64,000 bases of DNA from DASRFR01 sp035651455 (GTDB lineage: Bacteria; Acidobacteriota; Terriglobia; Terriglobales; Acidobacteriaceae). The notes beneath the pieces are model-generated. The model worked only from the letters and a program-made list of their open reading frames with translations, was not told the origin of the DNA and ran no database searches. Of the stretch, positions 18,609-26,481 are shown one piece after another. The stretch lies in contig DASRFR010000029.1 of assembly GCA_035651455.1 (NCBI GenBank), positions 124,001-188,000 on the forward strand, written 5' to 3'. The number at the start of each line of letters is the position of its first letter. The first letter of the stretch is position 1. The position numbers were made by a program, and so were the translations under genes.

Positions 18609-19939
18609 CCGGTTTGCGGCCTATCTGTGCGATCCTCGCCGTTCGCGGCCGGAGGGGATGACGCTGGCTGCAACAATAATTGCGATAAGGCAGAAATCGT
18701 TCTCTGGGTCGCTCCCCGTTGCGAGCGCAAAGTTGCCGCTGCATTCTGTCCAAGAGTAGCGCGCAGTGACTCGTCTTCAATCAATTCCATGAATGCGAGC
18801 GGCAGTTCGGCAGGACCGACCACCTTCACCGCATTCTGGGTCTGAAATAGACCAACGAGGTCGCGGAAATTTTCCGTGTGATTGCCCACTACGATTGGCA
18901 CTCCGTACTGAGCGGGCTCGATGATGTTGTGCCCTCCACGCGGCACCAAACTGCCTCCTACAAACGCCAGCGTTCCCAGTGCATACAGCGCGGCCAGTTC
19001 CCCAATGGTATCCACCAGGAAAACCCCGCCAGAGATGGGCTCACCATTCCACAGAGATCGGCGCCAGAAGCGGGTGCCGAAGCTTTCCAGGAGTTTCATC
19101 ACCTCCGGAAAACGCTCTGGGTGCCGGGGCGCCAGGATCATCACCGCTCGTGGATGGCTGGCGAGAACATTCTGAAAAGTCTGCAGCAACAATGGCTCTT
19201 CGCCTTCCACGGTACTGCCGCAGACCAGCACCGGGCGTGCTCCTGCCGATTCGAAGGCTGTCCTCAGATTACGGACGATGCGGGGGGCGTTCGGCGGGTT
19301 CACATCAAACTTCACATTCCCAGTCACTTGCAACCGCTCTGGACGCGCCCCAATTGCGGTCAGCCGCCGCCCGTCCTCCTCGGTTTGCGCAAGGAAAAGA
19401 TCAACATTTGCGAGCACCGGCTTGAGCCAACGTTGTATACGGCGATACCCAGGAAATGACCGGTTCGAAATACGAGCATTGACAACCGCGATCCACGCTC
19501 CCCGGTTGCGCGTTAATCTCAGAAGGTTAGGCCAGAACTCGGTTTCGGCCAGGATCAACAACCTCGGATTAAGGACGTCCAGGTACGGGCGAATCGCGAA
19601 TGCAAAATCTACGGGACAATAAAACACGTTCGCTTCGCCGAATTTTTTCTTCGCAAGTGTTTGCCCGGTTTCGGTCGTGGTTGAAACAAACACTTGATAT
19701 TCGGGGTAGTCATTCGTGATCTGCGTGACCAGTTGGCTGACGGCGAGCACCTCTCCCACCGACACGGCATGCACCCAAATGACGGGTTGGTCCGGACGTG
19801 ACCTCAACCGGGCCGGCACGCGACCGAGCCGCTCCGCGAGTCCGGCACGGTATTTTCCATGCCGGCTCATCTGGATCAGCCAATATGGCAAAGTCGCAAG
19901 GAACCACACCGCGAGCAGCGCGCTGTAGACCAGGTACAT
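18605..19939 (-). CDS. waaA: 3-deoxy-D-manno-octulosonic acid (Kdo) transferase
   Basis: Transfers Kdo from CMP-Kdo to lipid IVA. The 444-residue protein has an N-terminal membrane anchor (YSALLAVWFLATLPYWLIQM), then the Kdo transferase motifs WVHAVSVGEVLAVSQLV (catalytic Glu region), AETEFWPNLLRLTRNRGAW and the donor-site segment FVGGSLVPRGGHNIIEPAQYG. It is the first gene of the run waaA-lpxK-rfaE1-rfaE2-waaC-ICMT, with 4-8 bp overlaps at most junctions. Whether it adds one, two or more Kdo residues cannot be told. Confidence 0.95.
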   Translation of the reverse strand: MYLVYSALLAVWFLATLPYWLIQMSRHGKYRAGLAERLGRVPARLRSRPDQPVIWVHAVSVGEVLAVSQLVTQITNDYPEYQVFVSTTTETGQTLAKKKFGEANVFYCPVDFAFAIRPYLDVLNPRLLILAETEFWPNLLRLTRNRGAWIAVVNARISNRSFPGYRRIQRWLKPVLANVDLFLAQTEEDGRRLTAIGARPERLQVTGNVKFDVNPPNAPRIVRNLRTAFESAGARPVLVCGSTVEGEEPLLLQTFQNVLASHPRAVMILAPRHPERFPEVMKLLESFGTRFWRRSLWNGEPISGGVFLVDTIGELAALYALGTLAFVGGSLVPRGGHNIIEPAQYGVPIVVGNHTENFRDLVGLFQTQNAVKVVGPAELPLAFMELIEDESLRATLGQNAAATLRSQRGATQRTISALSQLLLQPASSPPAANGEDRTDRPQTG

Positions 19940-20020
19940 GAAGGAAACGCCATTCTAATGGACGAGACCTTCGAAAGCGGAACTTGCTCGCGGAGACCAC
20001 GCATTCGGCGGCTTGCATCC

Positions 20021-20026
20021 TATAAT
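20021..20026 (+). promoter_or_regulatory. Candidate -10 element before the exported protein at 20.1 kb
   Basis: A perfect TATAAT lies 48 bp before the preferred start at 20074; no convincing -35 hexamer is at the ideal distance. A start site about 7 bases downstream would place the ATG at 20032 at the very 5' end of the message, supporting the downstream ATG. Confidence 0.35.
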
Positions 20027-20073
20027 TCATTATGCGATCGACGCCTTCCCGCCTTCCATATAGGACCAATACA

Positions 20074-20784
20074 ATGTGGCTAGGCGTACCACGCCACACG
20101 AATACCAGTGCTCGACCGGGCGTGTGCGGCGCGATCCGAACAGTTTTCGCGCTACTCGTTCTTGCCCCAGCGCTTTGTTTTGCCGGTAAGGATTTCGTTA
20201 AACCCGTGGTGCAATCAGCGAAGGACTACCCCGCACGCGATGAGCATCCCACCGAGCACGTGACCGCGGCTGTCGATCCGTACGATATGGCGGACAAGGC
20301 CCAGATCTTCTCCGTGAAGTACCGCGATGAAGGCTACATGCCGATACTGCTGATCATCACTAACGACGGCGATCAACCGATCTCACTCAACAACATGAAC
20401 GCGCAATTGGTGACCGTCAATCGGTCCAAATTGCTCCCCGCGACCTCGGATGACCTGTACCGGCGCCTTTCTCATCCCGCTCAAAGCAACGTTCCTTCGC
20501 CGCTCCCATTCCCTCGCAAGAAGGTGAAAGGCGCAGTCAGCAAGCAAGCGCTCGAAGAAATCGATGCAGCCCAATTCCAGGCCAAGGCGGTTGAACCTCA
20601 TAGCACGCAATCGGGATTTCTGTTCTTTGATGTGTCCGACGTCTCTACACCGCTGGCGGGGGCCAACTTCTATCTGACCGGCATTCGCGACTCTAATGGA
20701 CACGAGCTTATGTACTTCGAAATACCTATGGAGAAATACCTGAGCGCTCCATCGAGTAAGCCCGTGACATCCAGTCGTCCCTAG
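20074..20784 (+). CDS. Exported protein of unknown function
   Basis: A 236-residue protein with a signal peptide-like hydrophobic stretch (TVFALLVLAPALCFAGKD) and a soluble remainder that contains 'AQIFSVKYRDEGYMPILLIITNDGDQPISL', FFDVSDVSTPLAGANFYLTG and a C-terminal 'ELMYFEIPMEKYL'. I do not recognise the family; the 'ITNDGDQPISLNNMNAQL' stretch looks like an Ig-like or beta-sandwich domain. ATG at 20074, preceded by AGGA, is preferred; an ATG at 20032 would add 14 residues but probably lies too close to the transcript start. Divergent from waaA. Confidence 0.65.
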   Translation: MWLGVPRHTNTSARPGVCGAIRTVFALLVLAPALCFAGKDFVKPVVQSAKDYPARDEHPTEHVTAAVDPYDMADKAQIFSVKYRDEGYMPILLIITNDGDQPISLNNMNAQLVTVNRSKLLPATSDDLYRRLSHPAQSNVPSPLPFPRKKVKGAVSKQALEEIDAAQFQAKAVEPHSTQSGFLFFDVSDVSTPLAGANFYLTGIRDSNGHELMYFEIPMEKYLSAPSSKPVTSSRP

Positions 20785-20982
20785 CCGCTTTCTCGCATCA
20801 AGGCGAGAAACACTCGGCGATGTTGTTCAACTGCTTATCATGTGAATTGAGTCTGGCTCGTAAATATTTCGCTCGCTCGCGAAAGTTTCCGTTGCACAGC
20901 CAAGTTTTGCGCTAGAATTCTTAGAACAAAGTGTCACTTGCACCGTGGTCGAGGTGCGTTGCCTTCCCCCAGGAGGTAGTAG

Positions 20983-21486
20983 ATGTACCGGCCCTACAGC
21001 AGTAGTGTGCCTGGCTCCGGTCCGTTCCGCGACGCGGAATCCATCATCCGTGAGCGCAGCCAGGATTTCTGCACCGCCTTCAATACAGCCAATTACGATC
21101 AGGTCGCGGCGATTTTCGCGCCCGACGGGGTCTGGATGCCTCCGAATCACGATTTAGTGCAAGGCGCTCACGCCATTGAACGCACCATGCGCCGCTATGG
21201 CGAAGGTGGTTATCAGGACTTGCGCCAAGAGACCATCCGTGTGGAAGCCTCGGGTGACATGGCGCTCGAAATTGGTGAGTATACGATCAGCATCCGGCAA
21301 CCCAATGGAACCACGGTAGCCGATCGAGGAAAGTACCTGAAGGCTTGGCGCAGAATGGGCACCTGGTCCATAGTTGCTGATAGCTGGAGCAGCAACCTGC
21401 CGGCCGACCGGAATGTCGCCGGTAAGCCATTGTCAGACAACAACCGTGAGCCGATAATGTTGCCCAATGTCCCGAAATCAGCATGA
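20983..21486 (+). CDS. SnoaL/NTF2-like fold protein
   Basis: A 167-residue protein with the cone-shaped alpha+beta SnoaL/DUF4440 pattern: helix ESIIRERSQDFCTAFNTANY, 'VAAIFAPDGVWMPPNHDLVQGAHAI', and late strands DMALEIGEYTISIRQPNG and KAWRRMGTWSIVADSW. Members are small isomerases, hydrolases or ligand binders, and no catalytic residue set is diagnostic here. A strong ribosome site (CAGGAGG) precedes the ATG by 7 bases. The last 20 bp overlap the following zinc-ribbon gene in another frame. Confidence 0.8.
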   Translation: MYRPYSSSVPGSGPFRDAESIIRERSQDFCTAFNTANYDQVAAIFAPDGVWMPPNHDLVQGAHAIERTMRRYGEGGYQDLRQETIRVEASGDMALEIGEYTISIRQPNGTTVADRGKYLKAWRRMGTWSIVADSWSSNLPADRNVAGKPLSDNNREPIMLPNVPKSA

Positions 21487-21658
21487 ATTGCTACGGACCC
21501 AGCCGGCCGATAGTCCACATCTAAATCCTGATCGCGGTCGGCTTCACGAAGATTCGAGCCGCATCTGTCCAAACTGCGGCGAAACACTGACCCAACAAAG
21601 CTGCAAGCTGAGCTGCCTTTGCTGCGGTTTTTACCTCAGTTGTTCTGATTTCTACTAG
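21467..21658 (+). CDS. Small four-cysteine zinc-ribbon protein
   Basis: A 63-residue protein whose C-terminal half is a compact Cys-rich knuckle: CPNCGETLTQQ, then KLSCLCCGFYLSCSDFY. The CxxC pairs would bind zinc. The N-terminal half is polar and unremarkable. It overlaps the SnoaL gene by 20 bp in another frame, which argues for coupled translation. I recall similar short Cys-rich ORFs from acidobacteria, but cannot check that here. It may act as a nucleic-acid or protein adaptor; no function is assigned. Confidence 0.6.
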   Translation: MSRNQHELLRTQPADSPHLNPDRGRLHEDSSRICPNCGETLTQQSCKLSCLCCGFYLSCSDFY

Positions 21659-22050
21659 CCCGGCATCATTACGGTGGTACTCAGGTACGGTGTTTGCCGG
21701 ATTGCGCTAGTGCACTGTTCTCGTCTATGTTGATGGCTCAAAGGATGGGCGACGGTACAGGTTTTTGCCGTTTCCTCTGTTTTGGGCTGGTCGAAGGAGA
21801 ACGGCGGTAGACCGGCCACGTCGCCCTATTCGAACCCGAATTCTTAGCTCGAATCTCCTTCAATTCCCGAACCACTCATCCAATAATTTTGTCCAATAGG
21901 GTCACTATCGGAGTGACTGCGAGACTAACATCCTTGCGGGCGAGGCGCTGGACTTTCGCCTTCAACGATGGGCGAGTTGCTGGACACCACATGTCAGCCT
22001 GCGATACCGTGTTGTGGCAGTGATATCGAGCTCAACAGAGGAAGTGAACC
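21659..22050. other. Intergenic region before osmC-like gene
   Basis: I see no gene here. It contains one small perfect hairpin (GTCACT/AGTGAC, 21901-21917) and, near the end, the ribosome-site region GAGGAAGTG before the GTG start at 22051. A promoter for the osmC-like gene must lie here but none is clear. Confidence 0.4.
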
Positions 22051-22482
22051 GTGAAACTTCAGCGAAAGGCTAGTGCCGTCTGGAAGGGCGGCCTCAAGGA
22101 CGGTAAGGGGACCGTGTCTTCTACCAGCGGAGTTCTCGCCAACACTGCTTACTCCTTTACCACGCGTTTTGAGAACACTCCCGGAACGAATCCAGAAGAA
22201 CTGATCGCCGCCGCCCATGCGGCATGCTTCTCCATGGCGCTTTCGGCGCAGCTGGGCACCCAAAATTTGACGCCGGAAAGCATCTCCACCAACGCCACCC
22301 TGACGATGGAAAAGCTGGACTCTGGTTGGACGATCACCGCCGTGCAATTGGACGTTGTGGCGCGGGTACCCAAAGCGGATCAAGCGAGCTTTAACCAGGC
22401 TGCGGAAAACGCTAAATCAGGCTGTCCCGTCTCCAAACTGCTGAAGGCGGAGATCACTATGAACGCCCGGCTCGAAAGCTAG
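22051..22482 (+). CDS. OsmC/Ohr family peroxiredoxin-like protein
   Basis: A 143-residue protein of the OsmC family, which reduces organic and fatty-acid hydroperoxides with paired cysteines. The two redox Cys are seen in HAACFSMALSAQLG and NAKSGCPVSKLL; the N-terminal 'ASAVWKGGLKDGKGTVSSTSG' matches the OsmC subgroup more than Ohr. The GTG at 22051 is chosen because it begins the family N-terminus VKLQRKASAVW. The gene stands alone and faces a convergent small gene. Confidence 0.9.
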   Translation: MKLQRKASAVWKGGLKDGKGTVSSTSGVLANTAYSFTTRFENTPGTNPEELIAAAHAACFSMALSAQLGTQNLTPESISTNATLTMEKLDSGWTITAVQLDVVARVPKADQASFNQAAENAKSGCPVSKLLKAEITMNARLES

Positions 22483-22541
22483 CCAGAAATTTTCGCCGAT
22501 CCGCCAAAGATTCTGGTCGGGCTTGTTCACGTTGCTCACTG

Positions 22542-22766
22542 TTAACTTTGGGAACGCAGGATTTCACGGATCGACCGATTGATGCGGGCGGAGTCTTGTG
22601 CGGCAGTGTCAATAAGTCCAACCCACTTCTTATTGTTCCCCTGCAGATTCGATTGGCCGAGCAGATAACATGCCTGCAAAATGGTCTCGATCGAATTGCT
22701 GAGGTCGTGAGCGAGTGAACGCAACTGCCGGACCACATCTGGGGAAAGCTTCTTTGCGGATTCCAT
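22542..22766 (-). CDS. Stand-alone H-box-like helical protein
   Basis: A 74-residue all-helical protein. Residues 13-45 (VRQLRSLAHDLSNSIETIL) resemble the H-box of the HisKA-type dimerisation/phosphoacceptor domain, with a His followed by Asp and Asn as in 'AHDLNN' sensor kinases. There is no ATPase domain before or after it and the frame ends after one further helix pair (AAQDSARINRSIREILRSQ). It might be an isolated phosphotransfer or anti-kinase helper, or an eroded kinase fragment. The ATG at 22766 lacks a strong ribosome site (GGGGAAAG about 5 bases into the gene is not useful). Confidence 0.5.
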   Translation of the reverse strand: MESAKKLSPDVVRQLRSLAHDLSNSIETILQACYLLGQSNLQGNNKKWVGLIDTAAQDSARINRSIREILRSQS

Positions 22767-22945
22767 TCAAATTCCTGGTCGAGCGGCTTCTTCTGGAGAG
22801 ACGACGCTTATCGGATGCGGCGTCGCGAGTTTGACACCCGGCGATGCACCTGTAGAATATTACTGTAATCCTCTCCTGAAAGGTGGTCCGAGAGGACTGC
22901 CGCGCGAAAAAGATCTACGCCCCTGGCGTAGTCACTCGCATCTGT

Positions 22946-23032
22946 GCCCGGATGGCGGAATTGGCAGACGCGCTAGGTTCAGGTCCTAGTGGCCGCAAGG
23001 TCGTGGGGGTTCGAGTCCCTTTCCGGGCACCA
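22946..23032 (+). tRNA. tRNA-Leu (anticodon CAG)
   Basis: The 7-bp acceptor stem GCCCGGA pairs with TCCGGGC, followed by discriminator A and an encoded CCA. The anticodon stem CTAGG/CCTAG encloses loop TTCAGGT, giving CAG. A long class II variable arm (TGGCCGCAAGGTCGT) and the T-loop GGTTCGAGTCC confirm a leucine tRNA. Confidence 0.97.
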
Positions 23033-23088
23033 AGCATCGTTTATCCACCCGTTCCTCAGAGCGCCACAATCAAACGACCAGCGCTCCC

Positions 23089-23592
23089 ATGCCTATGAAC
23101 GGTAACTCAGCTCCTCTGCACTACGCTCGGGTCCGCCTGGCCACTCCCGCTGACATGGCGGCCATCATCGATGTGGTAAATGCGGCATTTTCCATCGAAA
23201 AGTTTCTCGAGGGGACGCGAACTGACCGGGAGCGAATGACCGCAACCATGCACGACGGAGAAATCCTGGTCATGGAAGATGGGTCCGGCCGGATCGTCGC
23301 GAGTGTGTACGTCGAAGTCAAAGGTGAGCGTGGATACTTTGGCATGCTGGCAGTGGATCCTGCGCATCAAGGAAAAGGCCTGGGGCGCGCCATGATAACT
23401 GCTGCCGAGAACTTCTGTCGCCGCCGGGGCTGCAAAATCATGGACATAGCTGTCCTCAGCCTCCGGCCCGAACTCCCGCCGTTTTACGAAAACCTCGGCT
23501 ACGGAGTGACTGGCGCTGAAGATTTTCACCCCTCGCGCCCATTCAAATCGGGGGTTGAATGTCACGCCATACTGATGTCGAAGTCCCTCTGA
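23089..23592 (+). CDS. GNAT-family N-acetyltransferase
   Basis: A 167-residue acetyltransferase with the GNAT fold: N-terminal ARVRLATPADMAAIIDVVNAAF, the acetyl-CoA pyrophosphate loop 'LAVDPAHQGKGLGRAMI' (Q/R-x-x-G-x-G/A), and the C-terminal 'LPPFYENLGYGVTGAEDFHP'. Substrate is unknown. ATG at 23089 is used; ATG at 23095 is equally close. It ends 62 bp before trpC and may lead the aromatic gene run. Confidence 0.87.
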   Translation: MPMNGNSAPLHYARVRLATPADMAAIIDVVNAAFSIEKFLEGTRTDRERMTATMHDGEILVMEDGSGRIVASVYVEVKGERGYFGMLAVDPAHQGKGLGRAMITAAENFCRRRGCKIMDIAVLSLRPELPPFYENLGYGVTGAEDFHPSRPFKSGVECHAILMSKSL

Positions 23593-23654
23593 TCCCACGC
23601 GCGATCACTTATAATCTTTGGATTGCCTTTCCCACAGAGGCTTTCAAACATTAC

Positions 23655-24482
23655 ATGGCTACCAGCCTGGAACAGATCGTGGCAGCCACCGCTCGGCGTG
23701 TAGCCGACGCAAAGCCGCGGGCGAACTGGGCGGAACTTGAGCGTCGTGCCGAGAAACACATGCCGCGAGGGTTTCGGCGTCACCTTAGCGACGCCGCGCA
23801 ATCAGGCATTGCCATCATCGCAGAGTTGAAGAAGGCCTCACCGTCGAAAGGCCTGATTCGTGCTGATTTCGCTCCACAACAACTTGCAGTGGAGTTGGAA
23901 GGGGCCGGCGCTTCGGCCTTGTCCGTGCTCACCGATGAGGAATTCTTCCAGGGATCCCTGCACAATCTGACGATAGCGTCCAGCAGCACGCGACTGCCCT
24001 GCCTCCGCAAAGATTTCATTCTCGACGAATTTCAGATACTCGAGGCTCGCGCCCATGGTGCTGACGCGGTGTTGCTGATCGTCGCTGCCTTGTCGCAGGT
24101 GCAATTGAGCACACTTGCGAAGTGCGCCCGCGCATACTCACTGGATGTTCTCTGTGAGGCTCACGACGAAGGCGAACTTCAACGCGCCCTCGAATGCGGT
24201 TGCGACCTGGTGGGCGTAAACAGTCGTGATTTGCGCACGTTCCGGGTAGACCTGCAGACGGCGTTTCGTTTAGCCGAGCGCTTTCCGCAAAATGTGGTGC
24301 GGGTCGCCGAAAGCGGCATCCAAACGGGCAACGACATTGCCTGGCTACGCGCTGCCGGCTACCACGCATTCCTCGTGGGCGAGTCCCTGATGAAGGCGGA
24401 GTCTCCTGGTCTTGCTTTACACAAGTTAATTGCGAATGTCGCCACTGCAGCGAATCCGCGAGCTACTCATGACTTGGATTAA
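23655..24482 (+). CDS. trpC: Indole-3-glycerol phosphate synthase
   Basis: Fourth step of tryptophan synthesis: ring closure of CdRP to indole-3-glycerol phosphate. The 275-residue TIM barrel has the 'IIAELKKASPSKGLIR' motif (catalytic Lys), ALSVLTDEEFFQGSL, LRKDFILDEFQI, GVNSRDLRTF and 'VAESGIQTGNDI'. The ATG at 23655 fits the family N-terminus MATSLEQIVA; extending upstream would overlap the GNAT stop. It overlaps trpF by 14 bp, and starts the run trpC-trpF-trpB-trpA. Confidence 0.95.
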   Translation: MATSLEQIVAATARRVADAKPRANWAELERRAEKHMPRGFRRHLSDAAQSGIAIIAELKKASPSKGLIRADFAPQQLAVELEGAGASALSVLTDEEFFQGSLHNLTIASSSTRLPCLRKDFILDEFQILEARAHGADAVLLIVAALSQVQLSTLAKCARAYSLDVLCEAHDEGELQRALECGCDLVGVNSRDLRTFRVDLQTAFRLAERFPQNVVRVAESGIQTGNDIAWLRAAGYHAFLVGESLMKAESPGLALHKLIANVATAANPRATHDLD

Positions 24483-25173
24483 AATCTGCGGAATCACAAA
24501 TCTCGAAGACGCCCAAGTAGCTGTCGATGCGGGTGCGGATGCAGTCGGTTTCGTCTTCTATGACAAGAGCCCAAGATATATAGCAGCGAACGAGGTCGCC
24601 GAGATCGAGCAGGCATTGCCGAAGAAAATTGAAAGAGTAGGAGTCTTTGTGCGACCCCGTGAGGAAGACTTCGTCAACAATGTGCGGACTGCCCGCCTGA
24701 ACGCGGTGCAATGGCACTTGCCTGTGAACGAAACTTCGCTCGATAGCCCGGTCACAATTGCCGGAGTGACCAAGCGATTTCGGCTGTATCTTTCTCTTCC
24801 AGTAACTTTTTTTTTAGAGTCGGAAGATCGCTGGCGAAATTTGGTCACGACCTTCCAGTCTGCTGCGAGAAATGGGACCAATCTCCCGTTTCATACTATC
24901 TTCCTGGACTCTGGCACGGCCCAGCAGCCAGGCGGGACGGGAAAGACATTCGACTGGTACCGGGCTGCTCCCCTGGTCGAAGCCATGCAAAGGACGATGA
25001 AAGTAGTCATTGCCGGCGGGCTGACTGATGAAAACGTTACGGAGGCCATTCATCTGCTGCATCCCTGGGGCGTCGATGTCTCTTCGGGTGTTGAAGCCAC
25101 TCCTGGCAAAAAAGACCCGCAGAAAGTTCGTGAGTTTGTACAAGCTGTGCGTCAAACGGAGTGCCATAAGTGA
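24469..25173 (+). CDS. trpF: Phosphoribosylanthranilate isomerase
   Basis: Amadori rearrangement of PRA to CdRP, the third step. The 234-residue protein begins MTWIKICGITNLEDAQVAVD with the catalytic Cys, continues with DAVGFVFYDKSPRYI and VGVFVRP, and ends with VIAGGLTDENVTEAI and DVSSGVEATPGKKD. It is longer than the usual 200-210: a loop around residues 98-140 (with SLPVTFFLESEDRWRNLV) is expanded. The GTGA overlap with trpB at 25170 implies coupling. Confidence 0.93.
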   Translation: MTWIKICGITNLEDAQVAVDAGADAVGFVFYDKSPRYIAANEVAEIEQALPKKIERVGVFVRPREEDFVNNVRTARLNAVQWHLPVNETSLDSPVTIAGVTKRFRLYLSLPVTFFLESEDRWRNLVTTFQSAARNGTNLPFHTIFLDSGTAQQPGGTGKTFDWYRAAPLVEAMQRTMKVVIAGGLTDENVTEAIHLLHPWGVDVSSGVEATPGKKDPQKVREFVQAVRQTECHK

Positions 25174-26465
25174 AATCCGCCACGGTCAAGAGCAGAGCCC
25201 AGATGCCCAGAAGGAGCAGCCTTGCTCCCCGCAGCTCCAAGCCGTCGAGGACTTCGCCTGCGTCAGAAAAGAGCGCTCGCGCTTCCGTGCCAACCCCCGG
25301 CCGTTTTGGCCCTTACGGCGGATGCTACGTCCCCGAAACCCTTATGGCGGCGCTCCTGGAACTCGAACGCGAGTACTTGAAAGCCTCTCGCGACCGCGCG
25401 TTTCAGCAACGTTTTCGCGAACTCCTGACAACCTATGCCGGACGTCCCACTCCACTGTTTTTCGCGCGCCGTCTTACGCAGAAGCTTGGCGGAGCAAAGA
25501 TCTATCTCAAGCGCGAGGATCTTCTGCACACCGGCGCCCACAAAATCAATAACTGTCTCGGCCAGGCCCTGCTCGCGGAACGCATGGGCAAGCACCGCAT
25601 CATCGCGGAAACCGGCGCTGGGCAGCACGGGGTTGCCACGGCAACGGTGTGTGCTCTCTTCGGTTTCGATTGCGTCGTCTACATGGGAACCGAAGACATG
25701 CGCCGCCAGGAACTGAACGTCTTTCGTATGCGCCTGCTTGGTGCTGAAGTGTGCGGCGTCGATTCCGGCTCGCGTACGCTCAAAGATGCAATCAACGAAG
25801 CCATGCGGGACTGGGTCACAAATGTCCGTAGCACTCATTATTTGTTGGGGAGCGTGCTCGGCGCGCATCCCTATCCCACCATGGTTCGCGATTTTCATAC
25901 CGTGATCGGGCGGGAGGCCCGTGCGCAGATTTTGAAGGCCGAAGGCAGGCTGCCCGACGCGATCATCGCCTGCGTCGGCGGCGGTTCCAATGCCATCGGC
26001 ATCTTCCACCAGTTCATCAGAGACAAACGCGTGCGCTTGATCGGCGTCGAGGCGGGAGGACGCAGCGATCGCCTGGGTGATCACGCCGCGCGCTTCCACG
26101 GCGGCTCTCCAGGCGTTTTACAAGGGACTTTTTCCTACGTTCTGCAGGACTCCGCGGGACAAATCGCCACCACTCATTCGATCTCGGCTGGTCTCGATTA
26201 TCCATCTATCGGTCCCGAGCACGCCTGGTTGAAGGAGAGCAGCCGTGCCGAATACGTCGCCGCTTCAGATGAAGAAGCCCTGGAGGCCTGCACCTTACTG
26301 GCGCGTACAGAAGGGATCATTCCTGCACTCGAGTCTTCGCATGCTGTCGCCGAGGTCGTCCGTCGTGCTCCGCAGATGAAGAAGTCGGACGTGGTCATTG
26401 TCAACGTTTCCGGCCGAGGCGATAAAGATATCGGCATTTTGCGGGAAACCTTGAAACTCGACTGA
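25170..26465 (+). CDS. trpB: Tryptophan synthase beta subunit
   Basis: PLP enzyme that joins indole and serine. The 431-residue protein has the core from about residue 42 (GRFGPYGGCYVPETLMAAL), the PLP lysine in LLHTGAHKINNCLGQALLAE, the phosphate-binding GGGSNAIGIFHQF and a C-terminal VSGRGDKDIGI. The first 40 residues form an unusual basic Ser/Arg-rich tail (MPRRSSLAPRSSKPSRTSPA). If translation began at a later start codon the tail would be lost, but no good internal start exists before the core. It precedes trpA by 16 bp. Confidence 0.95.
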   Translation: MKSATVKSRAQMPRRSSLAPRSSKPSRTSPASEKSARASVPTPGRFGPYGGCYVPETLMAALLELEREYLKASRDRAFQQRFRELLTTYAGRPTPLFFARRLTQKLGGAKIYLKREDLLHTGAHKINNCLGQALLAERMGKHRIIAETGAGQHGVATATVCALFGFDCVVYMGTEDMRRQELNVFRMRLLGAEVCGVDSGSRTLKDAINEAMRDWVTNVRSTHYLLGSVLGAHPYPTMVRDFHTVIGREARAQILKAEGRLPDAIIACVGGGSNAIGIFHQFIRDKRVRLIGVEAGGRSDRLGDHAARFHGGSPGVLQGTFSYVLQDSAGQIATTHSISAGLDYPSIGPEHAWLKESSRAEYVAASDEEALEACTLLARTEGIIPALESSHAVAEVVRRAPQMKKSDVVIVNVSGRGDKDIGILRETLKLD

Positions 26466-26481
26466 CGCGATCTTCCATGCT

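Noticed and set aside
22883..23098. An ORF that runs through tRNA-Leu
   Set aside because: It covers the whole tRNA and its translation is that of the tRNA sequence.
25263..26099. A 278-codon open frame opposite trpB
   Set aside because: Shadow of trpB; no domain or ribosome site.
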